Part shown: piece after piece, positions 42,284 to 50,637 of the stretch
How positions within the stretch are numbered: the first letter of the stretch is position 1
Layout: the number at the start of each line of letters is the position of its first letter
Assembly (NCBI GenBank): GCA_937927975.1
Contig: CALEZT010000259.1
Location: 12,151-76,150 of the forward strand
Source: an uncultured Phycisphaerales bacterium
GTDB taxonomy: Bacteria > Planctomycetota > Phycisphaerae > Sedimentisphaerales > Anaerobacaceae
Length of the DNA stretch: 64,000 nucleotides
Reading direction: 5' to 3'
The notes under the pieces: generated by a model
Told to the model about the DNA's origin: nothing
The model's input: only the letters and a program-made list of their open reading frames with translations
Databases searched by the model: none
Made by a program: the position numbers and the translations under genes

Positions 42284-42988
42284 TTACATCGGAGGCTCCA
42301 CTCCAATCGAGGCAACGTGGAGCTCGCCGACATAGCCCTCGGCCTCGGGCCACGCGAGGAAGCCCTTCTTGACCGCCACGAAGGTAACCGTGTACGCGGC
42401 GCGGATCGCGGCGCCGAGAGGCCGACCGGTGTCGCAATCGAGCCCTGAGGGGATGTCCACCGCCAGGATGGGCCGACCGAGGGCGTTGATCGCCTCGACG
42501 ACCGCCAGGTACTCAGGACGCAGTTGCCCGCGCAGACCCGTTCCGAACAGGGCATCTACGATCAGACTGGCGTCGCCGCCAAATCGCCTGATCGAAGCCT
42601 CAGCCTCTTCGCTGAGAGGGTCCACGCACTCGACGCGATGCCCGAGGCGTTCCAGGACGTCGAGGTTGATCCGGGCGTCGCCCTGGACCTTGGCAGGGTC
42701 GCCGCACAAGACCACGGTCGTCGGAATGCCTGCGTTGAGCAGATGCCGCGCGATCACGTAGCCGTCGCCGCCATTATTGCCCACGCCGCAGAAGATGCAG
42801 ACCCTCCGATCCGCGGCTTGCGCCAGTTTCCGCATCGCCAGTTCGGCGCAACTGCGCCCGGCGTTCTCCATGAGCACCACGCCGGGAATGCCGATCTCCT
42901 CGATCGCCCAAGCGTCCACCCGCCGCACCTCATCCCGGCTCATCACGCGAAATGTCTTGTCCGGCCTGTACTCTACCATCCGTCGCAT
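42284..42988 (-). CDS. nnrE: NAD(P)H-hydrate epimerase (YjeF N-terminal domain)
   Basis: 234 residues. PGVVLMENAGRSCAELA, VCIFCGVGNNGGDGYVIARH and VDALFGTGLRGQLRPEYLAV are YjeF_N signatures, and DIPSGLDCDTGRPLG closes the fold. It epimerises damaged NAD(P)H hydrate so that a dehydratase can repair it. In many bacteria a C-terminal NnrD dehydratase is fused; here the protein stops after the epimerase, so NnrD must be encoded elsewhere. Confidence 0.88.
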   Translation of the reverse strand: MRRMVEYRPDKTFRVMSRDEVRRVDAWAIEEIGIPGVVLMENAGRSCAELAMRKLAQAADRRVCIFCGVGNNGGDGYVIARHLLNAGIPTTVVLCGDPAKVQGDARINLDVLERLGHRVECVDPLSEEAEASIRRFGGDASLIVDALFGTGLRGQLRPEYLAVVEAINALGRPILAVDIPSGLDCDTGRPLGAAIRAAYTVTFVAVKKGFLAWPEAEGYVGELHVASIGVEPPM

Positions 42989-43077
42989 CTCCTGTACTCG
43001 TCAGTCTGGAGTCCGTCCTCGGGAATCGAATCCTACCCTGGGCCTTCGCAAAGCTCAACCGGGTGCGGCCTGGCAAA

Positions 43078-43106
43078 TTGACGATGTCGCATCGGCCTGC
43101 TACAAT
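43078..43106 (+). promoter_or_regulatory. Promoter of surE
   Basis: TTGACG at 43078-43083 and TACAAT at 43101-43106, 17 bases apart, with a TGC extension before the -10 box. It lies about 110 bases upstream of the surE ATG. Confidence 0.7.
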
Positions 43107-43223
43107 ACGCCGCGTGATGGGACGACGGTGGCAGGCAGCGTCCTTCCGATAGGATATTTCACGAGGCCTGGAAAATATACGGTCGCCCCTACTGCGCGGG
43201 CGCCGACGAGGACCGAAACGACG

Positions 43224-43994
43224 ATGCGAATACTACTGACGAATGACGATGGGATTTTCGCCCCCGGCCTGGCGGCCCTCTACAAACGACTCGTTGCGAT
43301 CGGCGACGTGACCGTCGTCGCTCCGACGGAAGGCTGGTCCGGGGCCAGTCACAGCATCACGTTCGCCGAGCCGCTGGCGTGCATGAAGGTGAGCATCGAG
43401 GGCCTGTTCACCGGTTTCGGCGTCCACGGCTCGCCCGCCGACTGCGTGAAGCTGGCCGCCATGGAGCTTCACAAAGGCCCGATCGACCTGGTGGTCGCAG
43501 GCATCAACCACGGCGCCAACGTCGGGATCAACGTCTACTACTCGGGGACCGTGGCTGCTGCGATGGAGGCGGCGTTCCTGCGAATCCCGTCGGTGGCCCT
43601 GAGCGTGGCCGCTGAGGAACACACCGACTTCGAAAGGGCCGCGGAGCACGGGATCGCGGTGCTCAAGAGGCTGCTTCCACTCCAGGCGGGCGACGTGATG
43701 AACGTCAACGTCCCCCTGCTGTCGGCGGGCAAGCCGCGAGGCGTCCGCGTGGTCCCGCAGGCGACGTCGGGATTCCACGAGTACTACGTTCCGCACGGCG
43801 ACGGGACGGGGGAGTTCGTCTTTCGCCTGGCCGGCGGCGCTCCTCGTGCGGAGAAAGAACCCGCGGACACGACGACGCTGGCCGACGGCTACATCACTGT
43901 CACGCCTTTGAAGCCGGACATGACCGACCACAAGAAGGCCCTCGCGCTGAAGGCGAAGCTCGACGCGGAGCCAGGAGCGCAGAGAGATGTGTGA
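43224..43994 (+). CDS. surE: 5'-nucleotidase SurE
   Basis: 256 residues from the ATG at 43224 (MRILLTNDDGIFAPG, metal ligands Asp8 and Asp9). GWSGASHSIT supplies the Ser ligand and VVAGINHGANVGINVYYSGT the Asn ligand; HGSPADCVKLA is also conserved. It removes phosphate from nucleoside 5'- or 3'-monophosphates. Followed by a palindromic stutter and then the ACT gene. Confidence 0.93.
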   Translation: MRILLTNDDGIFAPGLAALYKRLVAIGDVTVVAPTEGWSGASHSITFAEPLACMKVSIEGLFTGFGVHGSPADCVKLAAMELHKGPIDLVVAGINHGANVGINVYYSGTVAAAMEAAFLRIPSVALSVAAEEHTDFERAAEHGIAVLKRLLPLQAGDVMNVNVPLLSAGKPRGVRVVPQATSGFHEYYVPHGDGTGEFVFRLAGGAPRAEKEPADTTTLADGYITVTPLKPDMTDHKKALALKAKLDAEPGAQRDV

Positions 43995-44070
43995 TTTGTG
44001 ATCTTTGATTGTCGATTGCAGGTTCGCCGCTGTTCAAATCAACAATCAACCATCAGCGATCAACCATTCC
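43989..44070. repeat. Palindromic stutter between surE and the ACT gene
   Basis: GTGATTTGTGATCTTTGATT and GTCGATTG on the left face AAATCAACAATCAACCATCA and GCGATCAACC on the right (complementary words GATTG/CAATC). The surE stop TGA sits at its left end. Confidence 0.65.
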
Positions 44071-44081
44071 AAAGGACTGCT

Positions 44082-44372
44082 ATGCCAGAGCACAAGACAA
44101 GTCAGATCTGCATCGTGACCGTCACCGGCAAAGACCGCGTCGGCATCATCGCCCGACTGGCCACCACGATGGCCAAGGCCAACATCAACATCGTCGACGT
44201 CAATCAGAAGATCATGGAGGACTACTTCGTGATGACGATGGCCGCCGACATCGGCCAGGCGACGATGGACATGGGCCAGATCAAGAAACATCTCGACAAG
44301 GTCGGCCGGCAGATGGCCCTCAAGATCACCATCCAGGACGAAACGATCTTCAAGGCGATGCACAGGGTCTAA
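44082..44372 (+). CDS. ACT-domain protein (UPF0237)
   Basis: 96 residues from the ATG at 44082. A single ACT fold is visible: VTVTGKDRVGIIARLATTMA, then INIVDVNQKIMEDYFVM and a helix with KKHLDKVGRQMALKI. This matches the short ACT proteins that regularly precede UPF0210/PFL-like genes, as is the case here. It probably senses a small ligand, perhaps an amino acid. The two genes are separated only by a palindromic repeat. Confidence 0.88.
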   Translation: MPEHKTSQICIVTVTGKDRVGIIARLATTMAKANINIVDVNQKIMEDYFVMTMAADIGQATMDMGQIKKHLDKVGRQMALKITIQDETIFKAMHRV

Positions 44373-44473
44373 GAGAGTGTGAAGTGTCAAGTTTCAAGTT
44401 TGAAGTAAGAGGGCTCACGCGAACCGGCGACAGCTCTTACTTCAAACTTCAAACTTCCAACTTCAAACTCTCT
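44372..44473. repeat. 40-bp-arm palindromic stutter between the ACT and UPF0210 genes
   Basis: The left arm (44372-44411) repeats GAAGT/CAAGTTT words; the right arm (44434-44473) repeats CTTCAAA words. The two are reverse complements at more than four of five positions over 40 bases, with a 22-base GC-rich loop. It begins at the last base of the ACT stop and ends just before the GAGGT ribosome site of the next gene. Confidence 0.9.
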
Positions 44474-44487
44474 ACGAGGTAGAAAGC

Positions 44488-45852
44488 ATGCGTATCTCCG
44501 TCGAAGAAGTCTTTGAAACCGTCGGCATGACGCTGGATCACCATTTCGATATCCGCACCGTCACGCTGGGCATCAACCTGAAGGACTGCATGGATCGCGA
44601 CCTGGACTGGCTGATCAAGCAGGCCCAGGCGAGAATCGTCGAGAAAGGCCAGTTGCTCAACCACTGCGCCGACCGGCTGGAGCAGAAGTACGGCATCCCG
44701 ATCACGAACCGACGGATCTCGATCACGCCGGCGTCGCTGCTCCTGGAGCCCCTGCCCCGCAAGACGATCACCGCGGTCAAGCTCGCCAAGGCCCTCGACG
44801 TGGCCGCCAAGAAAGCCAACATCGACTTCCTGGGCGGCTTCGGCGCCATGGTCCAGAAGGGAGCCACCGCAGCCGAGGAGAATCTCATCGACTCGATCCC
44901 CGAGGCGCTCTCCCAGACCGAACGCGTCTGCGGGTTCCTGAACCTGGCCTCCACGCTGGCGGGCATCAATATGAACGCCATCGTGAAAGTCGGTCACGTC
45001 ATCACCGACCTGGCCCACCGCTCCGACAAGGGCATCGGCTGCGCCAAGCTGGCGGTCTTTGCCAACGTGCCGGAGGACAGCCCCTTCATGGCCGGCGCCC
45101 ATCACGGCATCGGCGAACCCGACTACTCGCTCAACATCGGCATCTCCGGCCCCGGCGTCGTTCGTAATGTGGTGGTACAGAACCCGGATTGCGACCTCAC
45201 CCAGCTTTCCGAGGTCATCAAGCGGACCGTTTTCAAGATCACCCGCGCGGGCGAACTGATCGGCCGGGAGCTGGCGGGCCTGATGAAGGTCGATTTCGGC
45301 ATTGTGGACATCTCCCTGGCCCCCACCACCTCGACCGGCGACTCGGTCGCCGAGATCATCGAGGCGATGGGCGTCGGGCGGATGGGCTGTCCCGGCACGA
45401 CCGCGGCGCTGGCCCTGCTGATCGATGCGGTCAAGAAAGGCGGCGCGATGGCCTCCGGCAACGTCGGCGGCCTGTCGGGCACGTTCATCCCCGTCAGCGA
45501 GGATGCCGGCATGATCCGAGCCGTACGCACCGGAACCCTGAGCCTCGACAAGCTCGAAGCCCTCACCAGCGTCTGCTCGGTGGGCCTGGACATGTTCGCG
45601 GTGCCGGGCGACACGGCCCCCGAGATCATCTCCTCGATCATCGCCGACGAGCTTTCGATCGGGGTCGCCAACAACAAGACCACCGGCGTCCGCGTCGTCC
45701 CAGTCCCAGGCGCCAAGCCGGGCAGCATCGTGCACTTCGGAGGCCTGCTGGGTTCGGCGCCGGTCATGAAGATCCAGACCAAGCACACCTCCGCCAGGTT
45801 CGTGCAGCGCCGCGGCCGGATGCCCTCGCCCATCCTCTCCCTGAGGAACTGA
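44488..45852 (+). CDS. UPF0210 (DUF711, PFL-like) family protein
   Basis: 454 residues, typical length. RTVTLGINLKDCMDRDLDWL, FLGGFGAMVQKGATAAEENL and LAHRSDKGIGCAKLAVFANV are family words, followed by PTTSTGDSVAEIIEAMGVGR. The structure in the family is related to glycyl-radical pyruvate formate-lyase barrels, but no glycyl-radical loop is visible. The gene is nearly always next to an ACT protein; the pair's reaction is unknown. Confidence 0.9.
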   Translation: MRISVEEVFETVGMTLDHHFDIRTVTLGINLKDCMDRDLDWLIKQAQARIVEKGQLLNHCADRLEQKYGIPITNRRISITPASLLLEPLPRKTITAVKLAKALDVAAKKANIDFLGGFGAMVQKGATAAEENLIDSIPEALSQTERVCGFLNLASTLAGINMNAIVKVGHVITDLAHRSDKGIGCAKLAVFANVPEDSPFMAGAHHGIGEPDYSLNIGISGPGVVRNVVVQNPDCDLTQLSEVIKRTVFKITRAGELIGRELAGLMKVDFGIVDISLAPTTSTGDSVAEIIEAMGVGRMGCPGTTAALALLIDAVKKGGAMASGNVGGLSGTFIPVSEDAGMIRAVRTGTLSLDKLEALTSVCSVGLDMFAVPGDTAPEIISSIIADELSIGVANNKTTGVRVVPVPGAKPGSIVHFGGLLGSAPVMKIQTKHTSARFVQRRGRMPSPILSLRN

Positions 45853-45892
45853 GGTCCCATCGGGATCACAGGGGATTTCGGTCCGAAAACTA

Positions 45893-45920
45893 TTGACAAA
45901 AACCCCGTCTGTGCGATATA
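45893..45920 (+). promoter_or_regulatory. Promoter upstream of the prepilin region
   Basis: TTGACA (45893-45898), a 16-base spacer and GATATA (45915-45920). It starts a transcript through the decayed prepilin relic and into the intact pseudopilin gene. Confidence 0.7.
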
Positions 45921-45957
45921 GTCACACCAGTCGGGTGGGTTTGTCTTCTCGGAATGA

Positions 45958-46110
45958 ATGTGCCGGTTCGTGCTGCCTACTGGGAGAACACCGACGGCCA
46001 AGAGAGGACTGACGCGTGTCGAGTTGCCGGTCGTCATAGGCATGGTTTCCCTGGTTATGGCCTTGTTGTCTCCAGGAACGAAGGTTTCCATCCGAATAAT
46101 GGGGAACAGA
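45958..46110 (+). pseudogene. Decayed prepilin-like N-terminal fragment
   Basis: The frame from an ATG at 45958 reads KRGLTRVELPVVIGMVSLVM then [14 protein letters not shown]. This aligns with the prepilin start [27 protein letters not shown]: the G-F-T-L-I-E-L core is G-L-T-R-V-E-L and the hydrophobic run is degraded. The frame then loses likeness and stops at 46158. It is probably a broken copy of the adjacent pseudopilin gene family. Confidence 0.6.
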
Positions 46111-46228
46111 TCGAATCAAGAGAGCATCTTTGTTCGTGTGCAGGGGCATCGCGGCTGAAAGCCGTTTCGCAGTGGCGCGGGCCGCCCGGTTTGCGGATGC
46201 CGGTTCTCGGACGGAAAGGACGAATGGA

Positions 46229-46996
46229 ATGAGATCCAAAGCGTTTACGTTGATCGAGCTGCTCGTGGTGATTGCGGTGATCGCGGTCCTGATGGCGATT
46301 CTGATGCCCGCCTTGCAGCGGGCCAGAGACCAGGCTCAGCGAGTCCACTGCGTCAGCAACACCCGCTCGCTCATGCTGGGCTGGCTGCTGTACAAGGACG
46401 ACTTCGACGGCAGGATCGTCGGCGGCCACACCGACCCGGGCAACTGGGTCCTGAGGGCGAACTACACCGACAATTGGGATGCCAAGAAAAGGGCCATCAA
46501 AGGCGGTCTCCTGTACAAATACGTCGGCGAAGAGCTTGGCATCTACCGCTGTCCGGCCGACCGACGACGGGAGAGCTCCTCGATCCCGGTGGCGTACCGG
46601 ACGTTCTCCATCGCCGGCGGCGCCAACGGAGAGGGCGGCGGCAGTTGGGGATACGTCAATCTCAAGCTCTACACGCAGCTCAAGAAGCCGGCCCAGCAGT
46701 ACATCTTCGTCGAAGAAATGGATACGCGAGGCGAGAACATCGGCTCTTTCCAGATGAACCCCAAGAACAAGACCTGGACCGACCCTCTGGCCATGTGGCA
46801 CAACGCCAAGAGCTCGCTCGGCTTCGCCGACGGTCACGCTGAGATGCACACATGGGAAAGCCAGAGCTTCATCGACTGGTGCAAGAAGGCGATGAATGAG
46901 CCGACGACTTTCACCTTCGGTATGACCCCTCCAGGTGATGAGCGGGAGGACATCGAGTACATGAGCAAGGGGTTCCCGTACAAGTCCCTCCTGTAA
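46229..46996 (+). CDS. Planctomycete-type pseudopilin (prepilin N-terminal methylation motif)
   Basis: 255 residues from the ATG at 46229. [20 protein letters not shown] then [16 protein letters not shown] is a type IV/II prepilin leader with the peptidase site before F6 and Glu10 at +5. The globular part ends with [15 protein letters not shown], the F-x-D-G-H motif of planctomycete prepilin-like (DUF1559-type) proteins. These are abundant in planctomycetes; cargo or function unknown. A strong terminator follows. Confidence 0.85.
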   Translation: MRSKAFTLIELLVVIAVIAVLMAILMPALQRARDQAQRVHCVSNTRSLMLGWLLYKDDFDGRIVGGHTDPGNWVLRANYTDNWDAKKRAIKGGLLYKYVGEELGIYRCPADRRRESSSIPVAYRTFSIAGGANGEGGGSWGYVNLKLYTQLKKPAQQYIFVEEMDTRGENIGSFQMNPKNKTWTDPLAMWHNAKSSLGFADGHAEMHTWESQSFIDWCKKAMNEPTTFTFGMTPPGDEREDIEYMSKGFPYKSLL

Positions 46997-47028
46997 TCCG
47001 CCAAGAGAATCGCGAACTGAACCCACAG

Positions 47029-47072
47029 CCTCCGCGAGACTGCGACCCGGTCTCGCGGAGGCTTCTCTTTTT
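47029..47072 (+). terminator. Rho-independent terminator after the pseudopilin gene
   Basis: CCTCCGCGAGAC (47029-47040) pairs perfectly with GTCTCGCGGAGG (47050-47061) around a 9-base loop, followed by CTTCTCTTTTT. Confidence 0.92.
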
Positions 47073-47180
47073 GCCCGTGCGGGCGAGGCCGACAGTCCTT
47101 GTGCTCGCTTTCCGTCGCCGGTACAATGTCACGCAAGCACGGTGAAGAAGAAACAGGGACCCTTTGAGGGAGGCCTGAGC

Positions 47181-47753
47181 ATGTGGGACGTTTTCGAGCA
47201 GCCGTGGACGCTGCTGGGCTTGGCGGTGATCGTTCTGTTCGTGGTCTGGACCATCCGCAGCGTCTGGCCGGAGAAGGCGAAATTCTGGCAGTGGCTGCTG
47301 CCGCTGGGCGTCGCAGGGTTGGCGTTCGGCCTCGATTACGCGGTCGCCACCGACCTGGAGAAGATCCACGCGGTCGTCCAGGCCGGCGTGCGGGCCGCGG
47401 AGGAGGAGGACTGCGTCGCTCTGGCCCGTCTGATCGCCCGCGACTACCAGGACTCCTATCACAGGAGCAAAGAGGAACTCATCGCCCATTGCCAGAGCCG
47501 ACTGACCCCTCCCACGATCGAAAAGGTCCGCAGGATCGCCTCGGAAGTGAAGGTCACGCCGCCGGAAGCGGTCGCGACGTTCACGATCAGTCTCCAGTTC
47601 CACAAGGACAGCTACTGGGCCAGGGCCTACAAGACCAGCGCCCTGGTCGTGGTGGAGTTCCGCCTTCGCAAGCAGCCCGACAAGTCCTGGCTGGTCCATC
47701 GGGTCGAGGTGAAGGAAGTGGACAAGATGCCCGTCAACTGGAGCTCGACATAG
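47181..47753 (+). CDS. Membrane protein with NTF2-like domain
   Basis: 190 residues from the ATG at 47181, behind GAGGGAGG (a GTG at 47142 is less likely). Two hydrophobic helices (about 9-27 and 36-52) precede a soluble part that begins DLEKIHAVVQAGVRAAEEED and has the helix-then-sheet order of NTF2-like domains (DKSWLVHRVEVKEV at the end). Not assigned to a family with confidence. Confidence 0.6.
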   Translation: MWDVFEQPWTLLGLAVIVLFVVWTIRSVWPEKAKFWQWLLPLGVAGLAFGLDYAVATDLEKIHAVVQAGVRAAEEEDCVALARLIARDYQDSYHRSKEELIAHCQSRLTPPTIEKVRRIASEVKVTPPEAVATFTISLQFHKDSYWARAYKTSALVVVEFRLRKQPDKSWLVHRVEVKEVDKMPVNWSST

Positions 47754-47781
47754 CGTGTGCTGCTGGATTTCCTGGGCCATT

Positions 47782-47930
47782 CGGTCATCCTGAGCGACAG
47801 CGAAGAGCCTGCCCTGAGCGTAGTCGAAGGGATCTGGGCACAGGATGAGAACAGGCACCGGTCGCATCCGATAGCCAGATGTTTCGCTTCGCTCAACATG
47901 ACAAATGCTCATGATACCCCCACAAGATCC
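47782..47930. repeat. TCATCCTGAGCG element, left copy of an inverted pair
   Basis: It starts CGGTCATCCTGAGCGACAGC, contains CCTGAGCGTAGTCGAAGGGA, and ends with a GCTCAACATGAC arm and CCAGTCGCA. The reverse complement of 50345-50504 matches it over roughly 130-150 bases. It fills most of the 47754-48048 gap. Confidence 0.85.
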
Positions 47931-48048
47931 AGTCGCACGTCGCGCACCACGTAGCAGGCGTTCCACTACGCCCTTGCCAACCTCCGCCCGATCTGGTACT
48001 CTATCCATCAGATCGTCGATGTTCGTTCTCGGAGGATAGAGAGGTTCT

Positions 48049-49659
48049 ATGCTGACATCGGATGCCGTCGCGGTCGCGGGACTATCGATCGTCCGGAGCG
48101 TTCAGAGCCACACGGGTTCGGTCTTGTCGCTCGCGGATCTGCCCTTCAACCCGTTGAAGCTGGCCCTGCTGATCGCCTGGGTGTACCTGTGCCTGTACTT
48201 CGTCCAGCGGGCGAACTTCAGTCCGCTGGTGCCCGTGGGCTACAGGACGATCGCCAACGTCGTCACCCTGTTCACGGGCCCCGTCCTCCTGCTGACGCTG
48301 TTTCTGATCGACACCGTCCGAAAGACCCGCCGGACCCAGGAGAACTTTTTCGATGTTCTCAAGCGGCAAATCCAGCAGGCCGCGGCCACCGTTCGCTCGA
48401 TCCGATTCCGGACCGACGAAGACGACGACGCGATCCGCCTGATGGACAGCGCAGGCCGGAGCCTCGATGAGATCTGCGGACACAGCGACATCAAGCGAAT
48501 CGACGCCCAGATCCTGGGCCTGACCGAGACCACGATCCGCGACGCTCTCGATCGACGGGCCAGCGACATCCTGATCGACCCCAGGGACGAGTCCACCTAC
48601 AGCCTCCGCCTGCGGATCGACGGGACGCTTCGAACGGTCAAGGAGCTGGACGCGGACAAATGCCGCGCCCTGATCAACAGCATCAAGGCCGTCTCCGGCA
48701 TGGACATCTCCGAGCGGAGAAGACCCCAGGACGGCGGCTTCACCGCCCGACGAGGGGACAGGGTCGCCTCCTTCCGCGTCGCCAGCGCCGGCGCCCTGCA
48801 GGGCGAGAAGCTCTCCATTCGCGTGCTGAACCCCAACGCCGGCGCGTTCACGTTGGCCGAGATGGGCCTGCCCGAGAAGCAGGTGACCGTCCTGCAAAGC
48901 CAGATCGCCAAGCCCTCCGGCATGATCCTGGTCAGCGGCCCCACCGGCAGCGGCAAGACCACGACCCTGTACGCCCTGCTCAACGAGATCGACCGATTCA
49001 CGCGTAACGTGATCACCGTCGAGGACCCGATCGAAGCGGTGCTGCCCCAGGCCAGCCAGATCGAGGTCAATCCCAAGGCCGACATCACGTTCGCCTCGAC
49101 GCTTCGCAGCGTCCTGAGACAGGACCCGGACGTCATCTGCGTGGGCGAGATCCGCGACGAGGAAACCGCCGAGATCGCCCTGCGGGCCGCCCAGACCGGG
49201 CACCTCGTCCTAGCCACGATCCACTGCGAGAGCAACGCCACCGCGATCATCCGCCTGCTGGACTTGGGCGTCTCCCCCCTGCTGCTCTCGGCGGGCCTGA
49301 ACCTGCTGGTCTCGCAAAGGCTCGTACGATGCCTGTGCGAGGAGTGCAAAGCGCCGGCCAAGCTCAGCGACAGCCGGATCGTCAGCCTTCGCAGCAAGGG
49401 AATCGAGGCCGGGGAGATCTTCCAGGCCGTCGGCTGCAAGAAATGCGACGACACCGGCTACTTCGGACGCACAGCCATCGTCGACCTGATGGTGATCGAC
49501 AGCGCGATGCGAAACGAGATCGCCAGGAACGACTCGCTGATCGGCCGGCTCCGGGCCCAGGACAGCCAGAAAGGACTGGTCGATCTCCGCAAGGCGGGCC
49601 TGAAGAAAGTCGTCGCCGGCGTCACGAGTCTGGACGAAATCAAACGAGTCGTGGGGTGA
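48049..49659 (+). CDS. GspE/PilB-like secretion ATPase with membrane N terminus
   Basis: 536 residues. Two hydrophobic segments (about 36-52 and 68-88) replace the usual soluble N1 domain. The ATPase core has Walker A LVSGPTGSGKTTTLYALL (Lys303), an Asp box DPIEAVLPQASQIEVNP, Walker B with Glu367 in VICVGEIRDEETAEIAL, and a His box LATIHCESNA. A four-Cys zinc site (Cys430, Cys433, Cys463, Cys466) closes it, as in PilB/GspE. It powers pilus or type II assembly in the family; here no gspF or pilC is adjacent, only a CvpA-like gene 4 bases downstream. The membrane N terminus is unusual. Confidence 0.85.
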   Translation: MLTSDAVAVAGLSIVRSVQSHTGSVLSLADLPFNPLKLALLIAWVYLCLYFVQRANFSPLVPVGYRTIANVVTLFTGPVLLLTLFLIDTVRKTRRTQENFFDVLKRQIQQAAATVRSIRFRTDEDDDAIRLMDSAGRSLDEICGHSDIKRIDAQILGLTETTIRDALDRRASDILIDPRDESTYSLRLRIDGTLRTVKELDADKCRALINSIKAVSGMDISERRRPQDGGFTARRGDRVASFRVASAGALQGEKLSIRVLNPNAGAFTLAEMGLPEKQVTVLQSQIAKPSGMILVSGPTGSGKTTTLYALLNEIDRFTRNVITVEDPIEAVLPQASQIEVNPKADITFASTLRSVLRQDPDVICVGEIRDEETAEIALRAAQTGHLVLATIHCESNATAIIRLLDLGVSPLLLSAGLNLLVSQRLVRCLCEECKAPAKLSDSRIVSLRSKGIEAGEIFQAVGCKKCDDTGYFGRTAIVDLMVIDSAMRNEIARNDSLIGRLRAQDSQKGLVDLRKAGLKKVVAGVTSLDEIKRVVG

Positions 49660-49663
49660 GCCG

Positions 49664-50329
49664 ATGGTATTCTGGATTGCCGTTCTGACGGGGGCCTTGT
49701 TCGTCTGGCTGGCGGTGCGCAGAGGTTTCTACGAGACCTGGGCCCTGCTCTTCAACGTCCTGGTCTCGATCTACATCTCGGTCTTCCTGGCGCCGACGGT
49801 GGCGCGATTCGTCCCCATGCCGGGCGGAGCCGCCTGGTGCATGGCCTTGAGCATGCTGGTCCTGGCCGGCGGCGTCTTCGCCATCCTGCACGGCCTGACC
49901 TGGGTCTTCCTCACCGGCCAGTTCAGCATCCGCTTCCCGAGCCTCTTCGACGTGGTCTGCTCGGGCATCCTGGGCTTCGTCGCGGGGTTCCTGATCCTGA
50001 GTTTCGCGGCCCTGGCGCTTTCGACCACGCCCCTGGCGCAGCACAAGATCGTCGCCACACTCGGCCTGGGTCGGGACGGACAGAAAGCCAATGTCGCCGG
50101 CCTCGCCCGCGGCCTGGACCTGATCCACAAGGCGGCAAGATTCGCCGACAGCGGCACGAGCCACGCGGCCATAACGAAGCTCCTGGACACCAGCGATGAG
50201 CTGGCCGCAAGCGACGAACCGCAACCCGAACCAAACGAGCCCGATCCGGCCCCGCCCCAGCCGCAAGGAGACAAGGGCTCCAAACCCCCCGCCGGCCTGC
50301 AAAGACGAAGCATCCCCGATCCTCTCTGA
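49664..50329 (+). CDS. CvpA-like membrane protein
   Basis: 221 residues. Four hydrophobic helices (about 1-20, 25-50, 57-80, 98-125) with AVRRGFYETWALLFNVLVSI after helix 1 give a CvpA/colicin V production-like topology. A proline-rich cytoplasmic-style tail follows (EPQPEPNEPDPAPPQPQ). CvpA proteins influence envelope homeostasis; the role is not specific. Translationally close to the GspE-like gene. Confidence 0.65.
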   Translation: MVFWIAVLTGALFVWLAVRRGFYETWALLFNVLVSIYISVFLAPTVARFVPMPGGAAWCMALSMLVLAGGVFAILHGLTWVFLTGQFSIRFPSLFDVVCSGILGFVAGFLILSFAALALSTTPLAQHKIVATLGLGRDGQKANVAGLARGLDLIHKAARFADSGTSHAAITKLLDTSDELAASDEPQPEPNEPDPAPPQPQGDKGSKPPAGLQRRSIPDPL

Positions 50330-50344
50330 CAAAAACTCGGGGGT

Positions 50345-50504
50345 TTGCGACTGGATTTCGTGGGGGCCAGACGAGCATTTGTCATGCTGAGCGCAGCGAA
50401 GCATCCGGCCTTCGGATGCAACGAAAGCACGCCCGCATTCTGTGCCCAGATCCCTTCGACTACGCTCAGGGCAGGCTCTTCGCTTCACTCAGGATGACAG
50501 AGTG
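50345..50504. repeat. TCATCCTGAGCG element, right copy of an inverted pair
   Basis: Read on the minus strand it repeats the 47782-47930 element (CTGTCATCCTGAG, AGCCTGCCCTGAGCGTAGTC, then CTCAGCATGACAAATGCTCG and CCAGTCGCA). The two copies face each other across the GspE-CvpA genes. The 50330-50637 gap also holds the blaI promoter. Confidence 0.85.
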
Positions 50505-50566
50505 GACGCCCCCACGCCCCACGAATTCTAGCCGCACACACTCGCAGTTTTTTTCTCATTTTCCTC

Positions 50567-50614
50567 TTGCATCTACTGTGAGCATAGTAGATACTACTAT
50601 AGTTACAGTACTAT
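50567..50614 (+). promoter_or_regulatory. blaI promoter with BlaI-type operators
   Basis: TTGCAT (50567-50572), a 17-base spacer and GATACT (50590-50595). The spacer and -10 carry dyads TCTACT-N8-AGTAGA and TAGTA-GATAC-TACTA, and a third TAGT-N6-ACTA follows to about 50612. These look like BlaI/MecI TACTA-type operators, so the operon is probably autorepressed. Confidence 0.75.
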
Positions 50615-50637
50615 TGCCTTTTGAGGAGACAGTCGTC

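Noticed and set aside
43989..44070. Riboswitch or tRNA-like structure upstream of the ACT gene
   Set aside because: The fold is explained by the palindromic stutter; no T-loop or known aptamer core was seen.
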